A DNA stretch of 64,000 nucleotides, taken from assembly GCF_002127215.1 (NCBI RefSeq), contig NZ_NFUT01000004.1, positions 234,592 through 298,591 of the forward strand, in the 5' to 3' direction. A program made the translations under genes and the position numbers. This document shows positions 18,764 to 27,993 of the stretch, piece by piece. This DNA is from Hydrogenophaga sp. IBVHS2. GTDB taxonomy: Bacteria > Pseudomonadota > Gammaproteobacteria > Burkholderiales > Burkholderiaceae_C. Numbering within the stretch: the first letter of the stretch is position 1; each line of letters opens with the position of its first letter. A model generated the notes under the pieces. It saw nothing but the letters and a program-made list of their open reading frames with translations, was not told the origin of the DNA and searched no databases.

Positions 18764-19642
18764 ATGCGTCGCATGCATGTTCTTCCCGCCCACACCTTGA
18801 TCACCGCCCCTCCGGTCGGACCCGCCGCCGACCGGGCCTGGCGACAGCTGCTCGCCGGCTGGGCGGTCTTGCTGGTGCTGACCCTGCTGTGGGATTTCAG
18901 CGGACTGGATGTGGCGGTGATGCGGCAGATCGGGACACCGGCCGGGTTTGCGCTCCAGCACCATCCGGTGCTGGAACACCTGCTGCACGACCGGTTGCGT
19001 CAGGTCTACAGCGTGGTGCTGGTGCTGGCCTGGATCTGGGCCCTGGTGCCGGCCCGCTGGAGCGCAGCGTCCGGCCCGGACCGCCGCCTGGCGGTGCTGC
19101 TGGGCACGGCCGGACTGGTGCTCATCAACCTGATCAAGCACCGGAGCACCACCAGCTGCCCCTGGGACTGGCAGCTGTTCGGAGGCGCGGCCGAGATCGT
19201 GTCGCACTGGTCCTGGGGCGTGCGGGACGGGGGGCCGGGCCGCTGCTTTCCCGGGGGTCATGCCTCGACCGGCATGGGCTTTCTGGCGCTGGCCCTGCCC
19301 TGGCTGGTACCGCGGCAGCCGAACCTGCTCACCCCGGCGCGGCGCGAGGCCTTGCAGCGACGCGGCTGGCGCTGGCTGCTGGCGGCGCTGGCGGTGGGCG
19401 TGCTGTGCGGCGTGGTGCAAAGCCTGCGCGGCGCCCATCCCCCCAGCCACACGCTCTGGACGCTGGTCATCTGCGGCGGCGTGGCGCTGGCCGGCTGGCG
19501 CCTGTGGCCCCTCAAGGCGGGGGCCGGTGTTGCTTCACCAGCCCAGGCCCAGGCGCAGCGGCAGGTACACCAGCATGCCGACCACGATGGTGCCCAGAAC
19601 GCCTTTGCGCCAGAAGAACCAGGCGGCCCCTGCCGCCGCTGA
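18764..19642 (+). CDS. PAP2-family membrane phosphatase, possible lipid A phosphatase
   Basis: A 292-residue protein with about five membrane helices. PAP2 active-site motifs are recognisable in variant form: K-H-R-STTSCPWDW (residues about 126-137), CFPGGHAST (PSGH motif) and SLRGAHPPSHT (SRxxxxxH motif). Enzymes of this group remove or transfer phosphate on lipid A or undecaprenyl pyrophosphate. Divergence from a PmrAB-like system and eptA favours lipid A. The last 36 residues are polar, glutamine- and alanine-rich, and encoded antisense to azlD (108-bp overlap), so they look like read-through after loss of the original stop. Confidence 0.8.
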   Translation: MRRMHVLPAHTLITAPPVGPAADRAWRQLLAGWAVLLVLTLLWDFSGLDVAVMRQIGTPAGFALQHHPVLEHLLHDRLRQVYSVVLVLAWIWALVPARWSAASGPDRRLAVLLGTAGLVLINLIKHRSTTSCPWDWQLFGGAAEIVSHWSWGVRDGGPGRCFPGGHASTGMGFLALALPWLVPRQPNLLTPARREALQRRGWRWLLAALAVGVLCGVVQSLRGAHPPSHTLWTLVICGGVALAGWRLWPLKAGAGVASPAQAQAQRQVHQHADHDGAQNAFAPEEPGGPCRR

Positions 19643-19870
19643 GAACAGGCGTGCGTCCTGCCAGGTGGTGACCAGCGCGCCCTGACTGACCACGATCTCG
19701 GGCACCACCACCGCCGCCAGTGCGGCGATCGGCGCGTACTGCAGCCCGCGCTGCGCCCAGTCGGGCAGTGTCCAGGGCTTGCTGCTGATGAAGAAGAATG
19801 ACCGCGTGACCACCGTGATCGCGCCCAGCAGCACGATGGTCAGGAGCGTCCAGGGATCGAAGTCAAGCAT
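19535..19870 (-). CDS. azlD: AzlD-family branched-chain amino acid export subunit
   Basis: A 111-residue protein with three to four membrane helices, the small partner of AzlC. The segment TVVTRSFFFISSKPWTLPDWAQRGLQYAPIA resembles the conserved AzlD core. It overlaps azlC by 8 bp (19863-19870), which is the normal arrangement. The opposite strand of its C-terminal half carries the tail of the PAP2 gene. Confidence 0.88.
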   Translation of the reverse strand: MLDFDPWTLLTIVLLGAITVVTRSFFFISSKPWTLPDWAQRGLQYAPIAALAAVVVPEIVVSQGALVTTWQDARLFSAAAGAAWFFWRKGVLGTIVVGMLVYLPLRLGLGW

Positions 19871-20600
19871 GGTGCCCCCCTGCAGGGGTCGGACGCATGC
19901 GGTCCAGCACCAGGCAAAGGGCCACGGCGCTGGCGATCGCCACCACGATGTTGAGCTTGAGCGGCAGGGCATAGGCCGCCACCGCTGCCGTGCCCGAGAT
20001 CGCCAGCGAGACCACCCGCAGCTTCGAGGTGGCCAGCGAACACAGCACCCCCAGCAGCGCCAGGATGCCGGCAAAGCCCAGACCCCACGCCACCGGCACC
20101 ACGTTGGCCAGTGCGATGCCGGTCAGGCTGGCCCCCATCCAGGCCACATAGTTGACCCCGCAGTTGCCCATCAGGTAGGCCTGCTGCGCAGCCAGCTCCT
20201 GGGCATCGGCCCCCGGCCTGGGGTAGCGCCGGGCGAAGAAGACATAGCTCAGGTCGGCCGTGACATAACCGGTGACCAGCCGCTGCCAGCGCGGCAGGTG
20301 CATCAGGTAGGGGCGCAGATGGGCCGAGAACACCACGAAGCGCAGGTTCACGCAGAAGGCGGCCGCCAGGATCACCCACAGCGGCGCCCCCGCAACGATC
20401 ATGGGCGTGGCGGCCAGCTGGGCGCTGCCCGCGTAGACGATGAGGGTCATGAGCAGGGCCTCGAGCGGCGAGAGGCCGCTCTGCACCATGGACACGCCGG
20501 TCATGAGGCCCCATGCGGCAATGCCCATGGCAGCCGTGGCCTGATCGCGCACCCCTTCCCGGAAGGCCGGATGCGCCCGGTGGGCGCGCAGGAAGAACAT
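19863..20600 (-). CDS. azlC: AzlC-family branched-chain amino acid exporter
   Basis: A 245-residue membrane protein with about six helices and the AzlC signature region YAGSAQLAATPMI followed by NLRFVVFSAHLRPYL. The AzlCD pair exports branched-chain amino acids or analogues. The start at 20600 (MFFLRAHRAHPAFREGVRD) gives the canonical family N-terminus and lies 10 bp after the end of fmt, so azlCD probably ride on the def-fmt transcript. Confidence 0.92.
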   Translation of the reverse strand: MFFLRAHRAHPAFREGVRDQATAAMGIAAWGLMTGVSMVQSGLSPLEALLMTLIVYAGSAQLAATPMIVAGAPLWVILAAAFCVNLRFVVFSAHLRPYLMHLPRWQRLVTGYVTADLSYVFFARRYPRPGADAQELAAQQAYLMGNCGVNYVAWMGASLTGIALANVVPVAWGLGFAGILALLGVLCSLATSKLRVVSLAISGTAAVAAYALPLKLNIVVAIASAVALCLVLDRMRPTPAGGHHA

Positions 20601-20610
20601 GGCTGCCCCT

Positions 20611-21579
20611 TCAGCCGGTCGCCGCAGTGCCCAGCGATTGACCCGGCGACAGCGGGAAGCCCCTGAGCACGTCGCTGGCAGGCAGCCGGCGTCCACCGGG
20701 CCGCTGCAACTCGGTCAGCTGCAGCACGCCCTGGCCCGTGGCCACCAGGACGCCGTCGGCATCGACCGCCTGCACCGTGCCGGCCGGCCGGGTCGTCGGC
20801 AGATCCACCACCCGGGCGGCCCACACCTTGAGCAGTTCCCCGCCGACCTGCGTGCTGGCGCCGGGGAAGGGGTCGAACGCACGGATCTGCCGGTGCAGCT
20901 CGGTCGCGGTCCGGCCCCAGTCGATGGTGGCTTCGGCCTTCTCGATCTTGTGCGCATAGGTCACGCCTTCGGCCGGTTGAGGCTGCGGCCGCAGCCCGCC
21001 GCAGGCGGCCAGTTCCAGGGCCTCCACGATCAGGCGCCCGCCCAGCGCGGCCAGCCGGTCGTGCAGCAGGGCGGTGGTGTCCAGGGGGTCGATGGGCACG
21101 GTCTCGACCAGCAGCATGTCGCCGGTGTCCAGGCCCTCGTCCATCTGCATGATGGTCACGCCCGTCAGGGCATCACCGGCCTCGATGGCCCGGTGGATGG
21201 GTGCTGCGCCGCGCCAGCGCGGCAGGACGGACGCATGGATGTTGAGACAGCCCAGGCGGGGCGTCGTCAGCACCCAGGCCGGCAATATCAGTCCGTAGGC
21301 CGCCACCACCATGGCATCGGCCCGGGCTGCCTGCAGGACGGCACGGGCAGCGGCCGCATCGTCGGGGTACTTGCCGTCCAGCCGCAGGCTGCGGGGTTGT
21401 GCCACCGCGATGCCGTGTGCCAGCGCGGCCTGCTTCACGGCCGAGGCCTGCAGCTTCATGCCGCGCCCGGCCGGGCGGTCCGGCTGGGTCAGCACCAGCG
21501 GCACGTCGAAGCCGGCGGCCAGCAGCCGCTCCAGCGCCACCCGGGCGAAGTCGGGCGTTCCGGCGAACACGACACGCAT
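20611..21579 (-). CDS. fmt: Methionyl-tRNA formyltransferase
   Basis: A 322-residue enzyme that formylates initiator Met-tRNA. The N-terminus [12 protein letters not shown] is diagnostic. Catalytic residues by alignment are N113, H115 ([16 protein letters not shown]) and D151 (LDTGDM). The C-terminal OB-like tRNA-binding domain is present. It follows def by 8 bp; the two enzymes add and remove the formyl group. Confidence 0.97.
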   Translation of the reverse strand: MRVVFAGTPDFARVALERLLAAGFDVPLVLTQPDRPAGRGMKLQASAVKQAALAHGIAVAQPRSLRLDGKYPDDAAAARAVLQAARADAMVVAAYGLILPAWVLTTPRLGCLNIHASVLPRWRGAAPIHRAIEAGDALTGVTIMQMDEGLDTGDMLLVETVPIDPLDTTALLHDRLAALGGRLIVEALELAACGGLRPQPQPAEGVTYAHKIEKAEATIDWGRTATELHRQIRAFDPFPGASTQVGGELLKVWAARVVDLPTTRPAGTVQAVDADGVLVATGQGVLQLTELQRPGGRRLPASDVLRGFPLSPGQSLGTAATG

Positions 21580-21587
21580 GGCCGGGC

Positions 21588-22109
21588 TCAACCGCGTTCC
21601 GCTTCGCGCTGGGCCTTGATCAGGCGGGTCTTGATGCGATTGCGCTTGAGCGGCGACAGGTACTCCACGAACACCTTGCCCATCAGGTGATCCATCTCGT
21701 GCTGGATGCACACCGCCAGCAGACCCTCGGCCTCGATGGTGCGCTCCACACCGTGTTCATCCTGGGCGCGCACGCGAACGGCCACCGGACGCTCCACGCC
21801 GTCGTAGATGCCGGGCACCGAGAGGCAGCCCTCCTCGCCCTTGCGGGTTTCCGGGCTGGACCACTCCACCACCGGGTTGATCAGCACCATGGGCTGGTTG
21901 CGCTCCTCGCTGACGTCGATCACGATGAGCCGCTCGTGCACATCCACCTGGGTGGCCGCCAGACCGATGCCGTGGGCCTCGTACATGGTGGCGAACATGC
22001 GCGCGACCAGCGCGCGGATGCGGTCGTCCACCACCGCCACCGGCCTGGCCACGGTGTGCAACCGGGGATCGGGATAGCGAAGGATGGGAAGCAGCTCGGG
22101 GGTGGTCAT
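21588..22109 (-). CDS. def: Peptide deformylase
   Basis: A 173-residue metalloenzyme that removes the formyl group from nascent proteins. All three motifs are intact: GIGLAATQ (47-54), EGCLS (93-97, metal ligand C95) and HEMDH (137-141). The start at 22109 fits the family; the upstream in-frame extension to 22250 is rejected. It heads the def-fmt-azlC-azlD group and is divergent from the LysM gene, with a 213-bp gap between the two starts. Confidence 0.97.
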   Translation of the reverse strand: MTTPELLPILRYPDPRLHTVARPVAVVDDRIRALVARMFATMYEAHGIGLAATQVDVHERLIVIDVSEERNQPMVLINPVVEWSSPETRKGEEGCLSVPGIYDGVERPVAVRVRAQDEHGVERTIEAEGLLAVCIQHEMDHLMGKVFVEYLSPLKRNRIKTRLIKAQREAERG

Positions 22110-22322
22110 GGTCGGCGCGGAAACAACGGAGTGCGGGTGCCGCCAGCGACGACAGGCGGATGCCCGGCGACCAGCGGATCGAATGTGGGTATTTTCGCCA
22201 CTTTTGCGACGGCACACCCGACCCCTCCCCCACAAACATTGCCTAATCAAGGGCTTGGGCGCAAAATCAAAAGCGACTTGTCAAGACACGAGCGCTGCCG
22301 CGCGCCGCTCCAGGGGCCCTAC

Positions 22323-23528
22323 ATGCCATCGAAATTCCCGCTGAAGTCCGCATCCCTCATCGCCCTGGCCGGTCTGGCCGCGCTGGCGAGCTCGACGGCT
22401 TCGGCACAGAACTTTCCCATCACGGATGCCCAGAAGGCCAAGGCCAACCAGGTGGCCCAGGCGGGCGTGCCGCTCTCGGAACTGTCGCCCAACGCCCCGG
22501 ACAGCTACACCGTCAAGCGCGGCGACACGCTCTGGGCCATCTCGGGGCTGTTCCTGAAATCGCCCTGGCGCTGGCCCGAGCTCTGGGGCATGAACATCAA
22601 CGACATCCGCAACCCGCACCTCATCTTCCCGGGGCAGGTGCTCTACCTGGACAAGACCGGCGGCCGTGCCCGTCTCACCACCCAGGGCCCGGGCGACGGC
22701 ACCATCAAGGTCACGCCCCGCGTCCGCTCGGAGAGCCTGTCGGCCAGCGCGATCCCCACGGTGAACATGGCGGTCATCGAATCCTTCCTGTCCGAGCCGC
22801 TGATCGTCGACGAACCCACCTTTGCCAAGGCGCCGCGCGTCGTGGCCACCCAGGAGAACCGGGTTCTGCTGAGCCGCGGCGACCGCGCATACGCCCGTGC
22901 CCGCTCGGCCGACAACCCCGATGCAGCGCCGCTGGCCCTGGTCAACGGCAAGACCAGCAGCTACCGGGTGTTCCGCAACGCCGTGCCGCTGCGTGACCCC
23001 ACCACCAACGCCATCATTGCCTACGAGGCCCAGTACGTGGGCAAGGTGTCGGTGGTCGGCAGCGAATCCACCGCAGAGACCACCGGTGCCGATGGCAAGA
23101 AGGTCACCGAAATCATCCCGGCCAGCCTCGATGTGGTCTCGGCCAAGGAAGAAATGCAGGTGGGCGACCGCCTGCTGCCCGAACCGGAACGTGAGTTCAC
23201 GAACTACGTGCCCCGGGCTCCGCTGACCCCGCAGAGCGGTCAGGTCGTCTCGGTTTACGGCAACGCCGTCCGGTATGCCGCACAGAACCAGGTGGTGGCC
23301 ATCAACCGGGGCCGAGAGCACGGCATCGAGCGCGGCCATGTGCTGGCGGTGCTGCGCGAGAGCAGCGTGCTCACCGACACCACCGACAGCGGTCGTCCGC
23401 AGGTGCGCCTGCCGGGCGAACGCAACGGCCTGATCATGGTGTTCCGCACCTTCGACAAGATTTCCTACGCCATCGTGCTGGACATCCAGGACGGTGTGCA
23501 GGTGGGCCATCGCTTCGTCAACCCCTGA
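22323..23528 (+). CDS. Secreted LysM-domain protein
   Basis: A 401-residue protein with a signal peptide (cleavage near ASA-QNF, residue 28) and one LysM domain at about 62-109 (SYTVKRGDTLWAISGLFL...IFPGQVLYLD) that should bind peptidoglycan. The remaining 290 residues are mostly beta-rich and of unknown function. This gene directly before dprA and divergent from def-fmt is a conserved arrangement in betaproteobacteria. Confidence 0.9.
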   Translation: MPSKFPLKSASLIALAGLAALASSTASAQNFPITDAQKAKANQVAQAGVPLSELSPNAPDSYTVKRGDTLWAISGLFLKSPWRWPELWGMNINDIRNPHLIFPGQVLYLDKTGGRARLTTQGPGDGTIKVTPRVRSESLSASAIPTVNMAVIESFLSEPLIVDEPTFAKAPRVVATQENRVLLSRGDRAYARARSADNPDAAPLALVNGKTSSYRVFRNAVPLRDPTTNAIIAYEAQYVGKVSVVGSESTAETTGADGKKVTEIIPASLDVVSAKEEMQVGDRLLPEPEREFTNYVPRAPLTPQSGQVVSVYGNAVRYAAQNQVVAINRGREHGIERGHVLAVLRESSVLTDTTDSGRPQVRLPGERNGLIMVFRTFDKISYAIVLDIQDGVQVGHRFVNP

Positions 23529-23535
23529 CACCCGG

Positions 23536-24645
23536 ATGGGTCCGTCCGAGCGGGCCGCCTGGCTGCGGCTGCTGCTGACCCCCGGCGTGGGCCGGGTTTC
23601 TGCCCGTCAACTGCTGGCGTCCTTCGGCTCCGCGGAGGCGATCTGGCGCGCCAGCCGTTCAGCGTGGGCCGATTGTGTCGGTCCGGCCAAGGCGGCTGCG
23701 CTGAACGAGCCACCGCCCGACTGGGACAAGGAGTTGTCCCGGCTGGAGGCCTGGCTGGCCGCGGCAACCGATCGCCACATGGTGGCCCTGGGCGACCAGC
23801 GCTACCCGTCCCTGCTGCTGGAAACCCCCGATCCCCCGCTGGTGCTGTTCGTGCAGGGCCGGGCCGAATCGCTGTCCCGCACTCCGGCCCTGGCGGTGGT
23901 GGGCAGCCGCAACCCTACGCCCCAGGGCGCCGAGCATGCCAGAAGGTTCTCCCGGGCGCTGGCCGAAGCCGGCCTGACCGTGATCTCCGGCCTGGCCCTG
24001 GGCGTGGACGCAGAGGCCCACGCCGGTGCACTGGACGCCGGCGGCATCACCCTGGCGTGCGTGGGCACCGGCCTGGACCGGGTGTACCCGGCACGGCACC
24101 GCGATCTGGCCCACCGCATGGCCGCCGATGGCGCGATCGTCAGCGAATACCCGCTGGGCACACCGCCGCTGGCGGCCCATTTCCCCCAGCGCAACCGGAT
24201 CATTGCAGGACTCAGTCAGGGCACCCTGGTGGTGGAGGCGGCCCTGCAGTCCGGCTCGCTCATCACGGCCCGGCTGGCAGCAGACATGGGGCGCGAGGTG
24301 TTCGCCATTCCCGGTTCGATCCATTCGCCGCAATCGCGGGGCTGTCACGCACTGATCCGCCAGGGCGCCAAGCTGGTGGAATCGGTGGACGACATCCTGG
24401 AGGAACTGCAGTGGTCGCCGAACCCGTCGGCCGCGGCGGTCACGACCGGGATGGCGGCGACCCCGACCGGCACCCCGGATCCGCTGCTCACGGCCATGGG
24501 CCACGAACCCATCGGGCTGGAGGCCTTGCAGGACCGTACCGGACTGCCCACGGCTCAGCTGATGGCCCGACTGCTGGAACTGGAATTGACAGGCCAGGTG
24601 GGCCGACTGCCCGGCGGGCGGGTCCAGCGACGGGCCCTGGCCTGA
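23536..24645 (+). CDS. dprA: DNA-processing protein DprA
   Basis: A 369-residue protein of natural transformation that loads RecA on incoming single-stranded DNA. The Rossmann-like core shows VVGSRNPTPQG, ISGLALGVDAEAHAGAL and RNRIIAGLSQGTLVVEA. A C-terminal winged-helix DML1-type domain follows (EALQDRTGLPTAQLMARLLELEL). It starts 7 bp after the LysM gene. The presence of dprA is compatible with competence but does not prove it. Confidence 0.95.
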   Translation: MGPSERAAWLRLLLTPGVGRVSARQLLASFGSAEAIWRASRSAWADCVGPAKAAALNEPPPDWDKELSRLEAWLAAATDRHMVALGDQRYPSLLLETPDPPLVLFVQGRAESLSRTPALAVVGSRNPTPQGAEHARRFSRALAEAGLTVISGLALGVDAEAHAGALDAGGITLACVGTGLDRVYPARHRDLAHRMAADGAIVSEYPLGTPPLAAHFPQRNRIIAGLSQGTLVVEAALQSGSLITARLAADMGREVFAIPGSIHSPQSRGCHALIRQGAKLVESVDDILEELQWSPNPSAAAVTTGMAATPTGTPDPLLTAMGHEPIGLEALQDRTGLPTAQLMARLLELELTGQVGRLPGGRVQRRALA

Positions 24646-24657
24646 GCCGGCCGGCCT

Positions 24658-26919
24658 TCAGGCCAGCAGGCGACCCGGGTTGGCGTCCAGGCGCTCGAGC
24701 GCGTCGCGGGTGGCCCGCACGGTGAGCGCCTCTTCTTCGGTCGGCACCAGAAGACCGGCCTGCAGGTAGGCCGCCAGGCGCTGGGCCTGGATCAGGTAAC
24801 AGCGCCCCGAATGCGTCACGAACATGCAGATCTGGCCGCGCTCGCTGCGCCAGGCCAGCTGCACGTTGAGCAGCTTGCCGGCATGGTCCAGACCGAACCA
24901 GGCACCGATCTGCAGCTCCTGGGCCCACTGTCGCATGGCCTCGGACGGCTTGCTGCCGCCCGCATTGATGACCTCGATGTTGCTGGCGTCGACACCGGTG
25001 ATCATCTCGATGCTCTCGGCATCCAGGTCCAGGTCGCCCACGCCGTCCTGGGGCAGGTAGTCCTCCAGGTTGGCCAGGCGCTGGGAGAGGCGGTCGAGCT
25101 GGTCCTGCGCGATGGGCTCGGTGCGGGACATGAAGGCATCGGCCAGGGTGTCGCTGATGGACTTGATGTGCTGGTCCTGCAGCCCCTGCGGATAACCCAG
25201 CAGGCCCATGCCCTGGCGCAGGCGCTGCAGGATGCCCGGCAGCTGCTGGATGACGCGGGCCCGATCGTTGCGGCTGGGCTTGGCACCGGCCGCCCACAGC
25301 AGATCGGAAGCCACCTGCTTGAGCGCCTGGGTTTCCTCCGACTTCAGACCGTGCTTGACGCTGGCCACTGCCAGCACATCCACCCAGACCTTGAAGAAGA
25401 AGCTGCGGATCTCTTCCCGCACCGGCACGTCGTCGAGCAGCTTGCGCAGCTCGATGGTGTATTGCACCGACAGCGTTTCCTTCTGTTCGACCTGCTGGGC
25501 GACGCTCACCACCTTGCTGGCGTTGCCCTGACCGCGCAGGTGCGACGACAGGAACTTCTCGAACTCGTCGTACACCAGCTGGAACACGCGCCGACCGGTC
25601 TCGGGGTACTGTTCGATGACCTGCACCACGCGCTTGATCTCGGCTTCCAGGGCGGACGAGGTGACGTCCGAATCGAAACCCATGACGCAGGAACCCATGC
25701 GGTCGATGAGCTTGCGGGCCGGGTGCTGCAGCGCACTGAAGAACTCGGGTTCGGCCAGGGCGACCCGCAGCACCGGAATCTGGAGCCGCGCGAACCACAC
25801 CCGCACGCTGGCCGGCAGGCGCTCCTCGGCGAGGATGCTCTGGAACATCAGCGCCACCACCTCGACGGTGGCCTTTTCGGTCGGGGTGCTGGCGGCCTGC
25901 TTGAGTTCGGCGGCGCGCTGGCGCAGGGCGGTGGCGGTGCGCTCGATGTCCACCGCATCCACCGGCGCAGCTGCGCCCCCGCTGCGGTACAGCCCGATGC
26001 CCATGCTGGGCGAGGCCGCCGAGCGGGCCATGGCCTGCTGCAGCTGCGGGGAGGGCGGCAGGACCTGGGTGGCCTCGAAGTCGCCGCTCACATGGTCGAG
26101 CAGCAGCCGCTTGAGCCGTCCGACCACGCCCTGCGCCCGCATGCGGGCCCTTGCCAGGGGCGAGGTGCCGGTCATCATGCGGGTCTCTTCCGACACCGAG
26201 GAACCCAGGCCGCTGGAGCGGGCACCGGTGCTCTCGTCGAATGCCGGAGCCCGGGCCTCGACCTTGGCGTTGGGTGCGCGCCGCACCAGCGACTGCAGGT
26301 CGATCTCCTTCATGACGCCGCTGGCCACCAGGAACTGGTTGGTGGCCTCGTAGGCCTCCAGCAGGGTCTGGGGCAGCTGCGCTGCCACCACGTCCTGCAC
26401 CATGACCCAGGCCTCCCGGCTCAGGCCGGACGCCATCCACTGCTCGACAAACACCCGGCTCACCACCTCGGGCAACAGGATGTCGTTGCGCGACATTTCC
26501 TGTCGCCGCTCCAGATGCTGGATGCGCAGCCGAAGCTCATTGATCTCGCGAGAGGCCTTGTCCAGGATGCGCATGGCCAGCCGGGAAGCCACGATCTGGT
26601 CGTTCACGGTGCTGTCGTCGACCAGCTCCAGCTTGCCGGGCACGCTGGCCGGGCCGGCGGCCTGGGCCGAATGGTTGCGGTAGGCCTCCTGCAGCGCCGC
26701 CCGGGTCTGCTCGGCCCACTGGTTCTGGGCGCGCTGGAAGGTCATCCAGGCCTCGCGTCGCTGGGTGGCCTCCAGCGGCGAGCACATCTGATCGCGCAGC
26801 TCGGTCAGGCGCCCCTGAACGGCCGTGATCAGTTCGGGCATGACGCGTCCGACGCGAATCACGAAGAGTTCGCGCGCCTGACGGGCCAGCGGGGATGTGT
26901 TCTGTTGGGGCAGGGACAC
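24658..26919 (-). CDS. DUF1631 family protein
   Basis: A 753-residue, mostly helical protein without signal peptide or membrane segments. I assign it to DUF1631, found in beta- and gammaproteobacteria, on overall appearance: an N-terminal region with RVGRVMPELITAVQGRL, a linker rich in Ser/Ala, a large middle domain (VEVVALMFQSILAEERLPASVRVWFARLQIPVLRVAL) and a small beta-rich C-terminal domain (IGAWFGLDHAGKLLNVQLAW...CMFVTHSGRCYLI) that may be PilZ-like. The function is unknown. Its end lies 12 bp from the end of dprA. Confidence 0.75.
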   Translation of the reverse strand: MSLPQQNTSPLARQARELFVIRVGRVMPELITAVQGRLTELRDQMCSPLEATQRREAWMTFQRAQNQWAEQTRAALQEAYRNHSAQAAGPASVPGKLELVDDSTVNDQIVASRLAMRILDKASREINELRLRIQHLERRQEMSRNDILLPEVVSRVFVEQWMASGLSREAWVMVQDVVAAQLPQTLLEAYEATNQFLVASGVMKEIDLQSLVRRAPNAKVEARAPAFDESTGARSSGLGSSVSEETRMMTGTSPLARARMRAQGVVGRLKRLLLDHVSGDFEATQVLPPSPQLQQAMARSAASPSMGIGLYRSGGAAAPVDAVDIERTATALRQRAAELKQAASTPTEKATVEVVALMFQSILAEERLPASVRVWFARLQIPVLRVALAEPEFFSALQHPARKLIDRMGSCVMGFDSDVTSSALEAEIKRVVQVIEQYPETGRRVFQLVYDEFEKFLSSHLRGQGNASKVVSVAQQVEQKETLSVQYTIELRKLLDDVPVREEIRSFFFKVWVDVLAVASVKHGLKSEETQALKQVASDLLWAAGAKPSRNDRARVIQQLPGILQRLRQGMGLLGYPQGLQDQHIKSISDTLADAFMSRTEPIAQDQLDRLSQRLANLEDYLPQDGVGDLDLDAESIEMITGVDASNIEVINAGGSKPSEAMRQWAQELQIGAWFGLDHAGKLLNVQLAWRSERGQICMFVTHSGRCYLIQAQRLAAYLQAGLLVPTEEEALTVRATRDALERLDANPGRLLA

Positions 26920-26994
26920 GGTCTCGCCAGTATGACATGAACACCGATACCCCCCACCGCCACTTCGGGGGCGGCCGGAGGGGCCTGTTGCGTC

Positions 26995-27945
26995 TTACAC
27001 CACGGCGCCGCCGTTCGGGTCGTCCGGATCGCCCGCCGTCTTGGCCGGCTTGATCAGGTCCTCCCGCCGGATGCCCAGCCACATGGCGATGGCGGCGGCC
27101 ACGAACACCGAGGAATAGATGCCGAAACAGATGCCGATGGTCAGCGCCATGGCGAAATAGTGCAGCGTGGGACCGCCGAACAGCAGCATGGACAGCACCA
27201 TGATCTGGGTCGATCCATGGGTGATGATGGTGCGGCTGATGGTGGAAGTGATGGCGTGGTCGATCACCTGCTCGGGCGTCATCTTGCGCTGCTTGCGGAA
27301 GCTCTCCCGGATCCGGTCGAAGATCACCACCGACTCGTTGACCGAATAACCCAGCACGGCCAGCACCGCCGCCAGCACCGCCAGCGAGAACTCCCACTGG
27401 AAGAAGGCGAAGAAGCCCAGGATGATCACCACGTCGTGCAGGTTGGCGATGATGGCCGACACCGCGTACTTCCACTCGAACCGGATGGCCAGGTAGATCA
27501 TGATGCCCACGATCACCAGGCCCAGGGCCAGCAGGCCGTTGTTCACCAGCTCCTGGCCCACCTGGGGTCCCACGAATTCGGTGCGCTGCAGCTGCACCGC
27601 CGGGTTCTGGGCCTTGAGGGCGGCAAACAGCTCCTCGCTCTGCTGGCCGGACGTCTTGCCCGCCTGGGCCGGCAGGCGCAGCAGCACGTCGCGGGACGAG
27701 CCGAAGTTCTGCACCGGGACTTCCAGGTAGCCCAGCGACTCCACCACCTTGCGCACAGATTCGAGGTCGGCCGGCTGCTCGTAGGCCACCTCCATCACCG
27801 TGCCGCCGGTGAACTCCACCGAGAGGTTGAGGCCGCGGGTGACCAGGAAGACCACCGCCAGGATGAAGGTGATGGCCGAGATCGCGTTGAGCACGATGGC
27901 GTGCTTCATGAACGGGATGTCGCGGCGGATGCGGAAGAATTCCAT
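26995..27945 (-). CDS. secF: Protein translocase subunit SecF
   Basis: A 316-residue membrane protein with six helices, partner of SecD in the proton-driven late step of Sec export. SecF signatures are the N-terminal LNLSVEFTGGTVMEV, a periplasmic P1 domain, and a core with GIMIYLAIRFEWKYAVSAIIANLHDV and YSVNESVVIFDRIRE. It lies 48 bp after secD. A short acidic C-terminus (DPDDPNGGAVV) ends the protein. Confidence 0.97.
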   Translation of the reverse strand: MEFFRIRRDIPFMKHAIVLNAISAITFILAVVFLVTRGLNLSVEFTGGTVMEVAYEQPADLESVRKVVESLGYLEVPVQNFGSSRDVLLRLPAQAGKTSGQQSEELFAALKAQNPAVQLQRTEFVGPQVGQELVNNGLLALGLVIVGIMIYLAIRFEWKYAVSAIIANLHDVVIILGFFAFFQWEFSLAVLAAVLAVLGYSVNESVVIFDRIRESFRKQRKMTPEQVIDHAITSTISRTIITHGSTQIMVLSMLLFGGPTLHYFAMALTIGICFGIYSSVFVAAAIAMWLGIRREDLIKPAKTAGDPDDPNGGAVV

Positions 27946-27993
27946 CGTGGATGCCTTTGTGGGGTCGTGCGGTCGGTGGTGGAGCCCGCTCGG

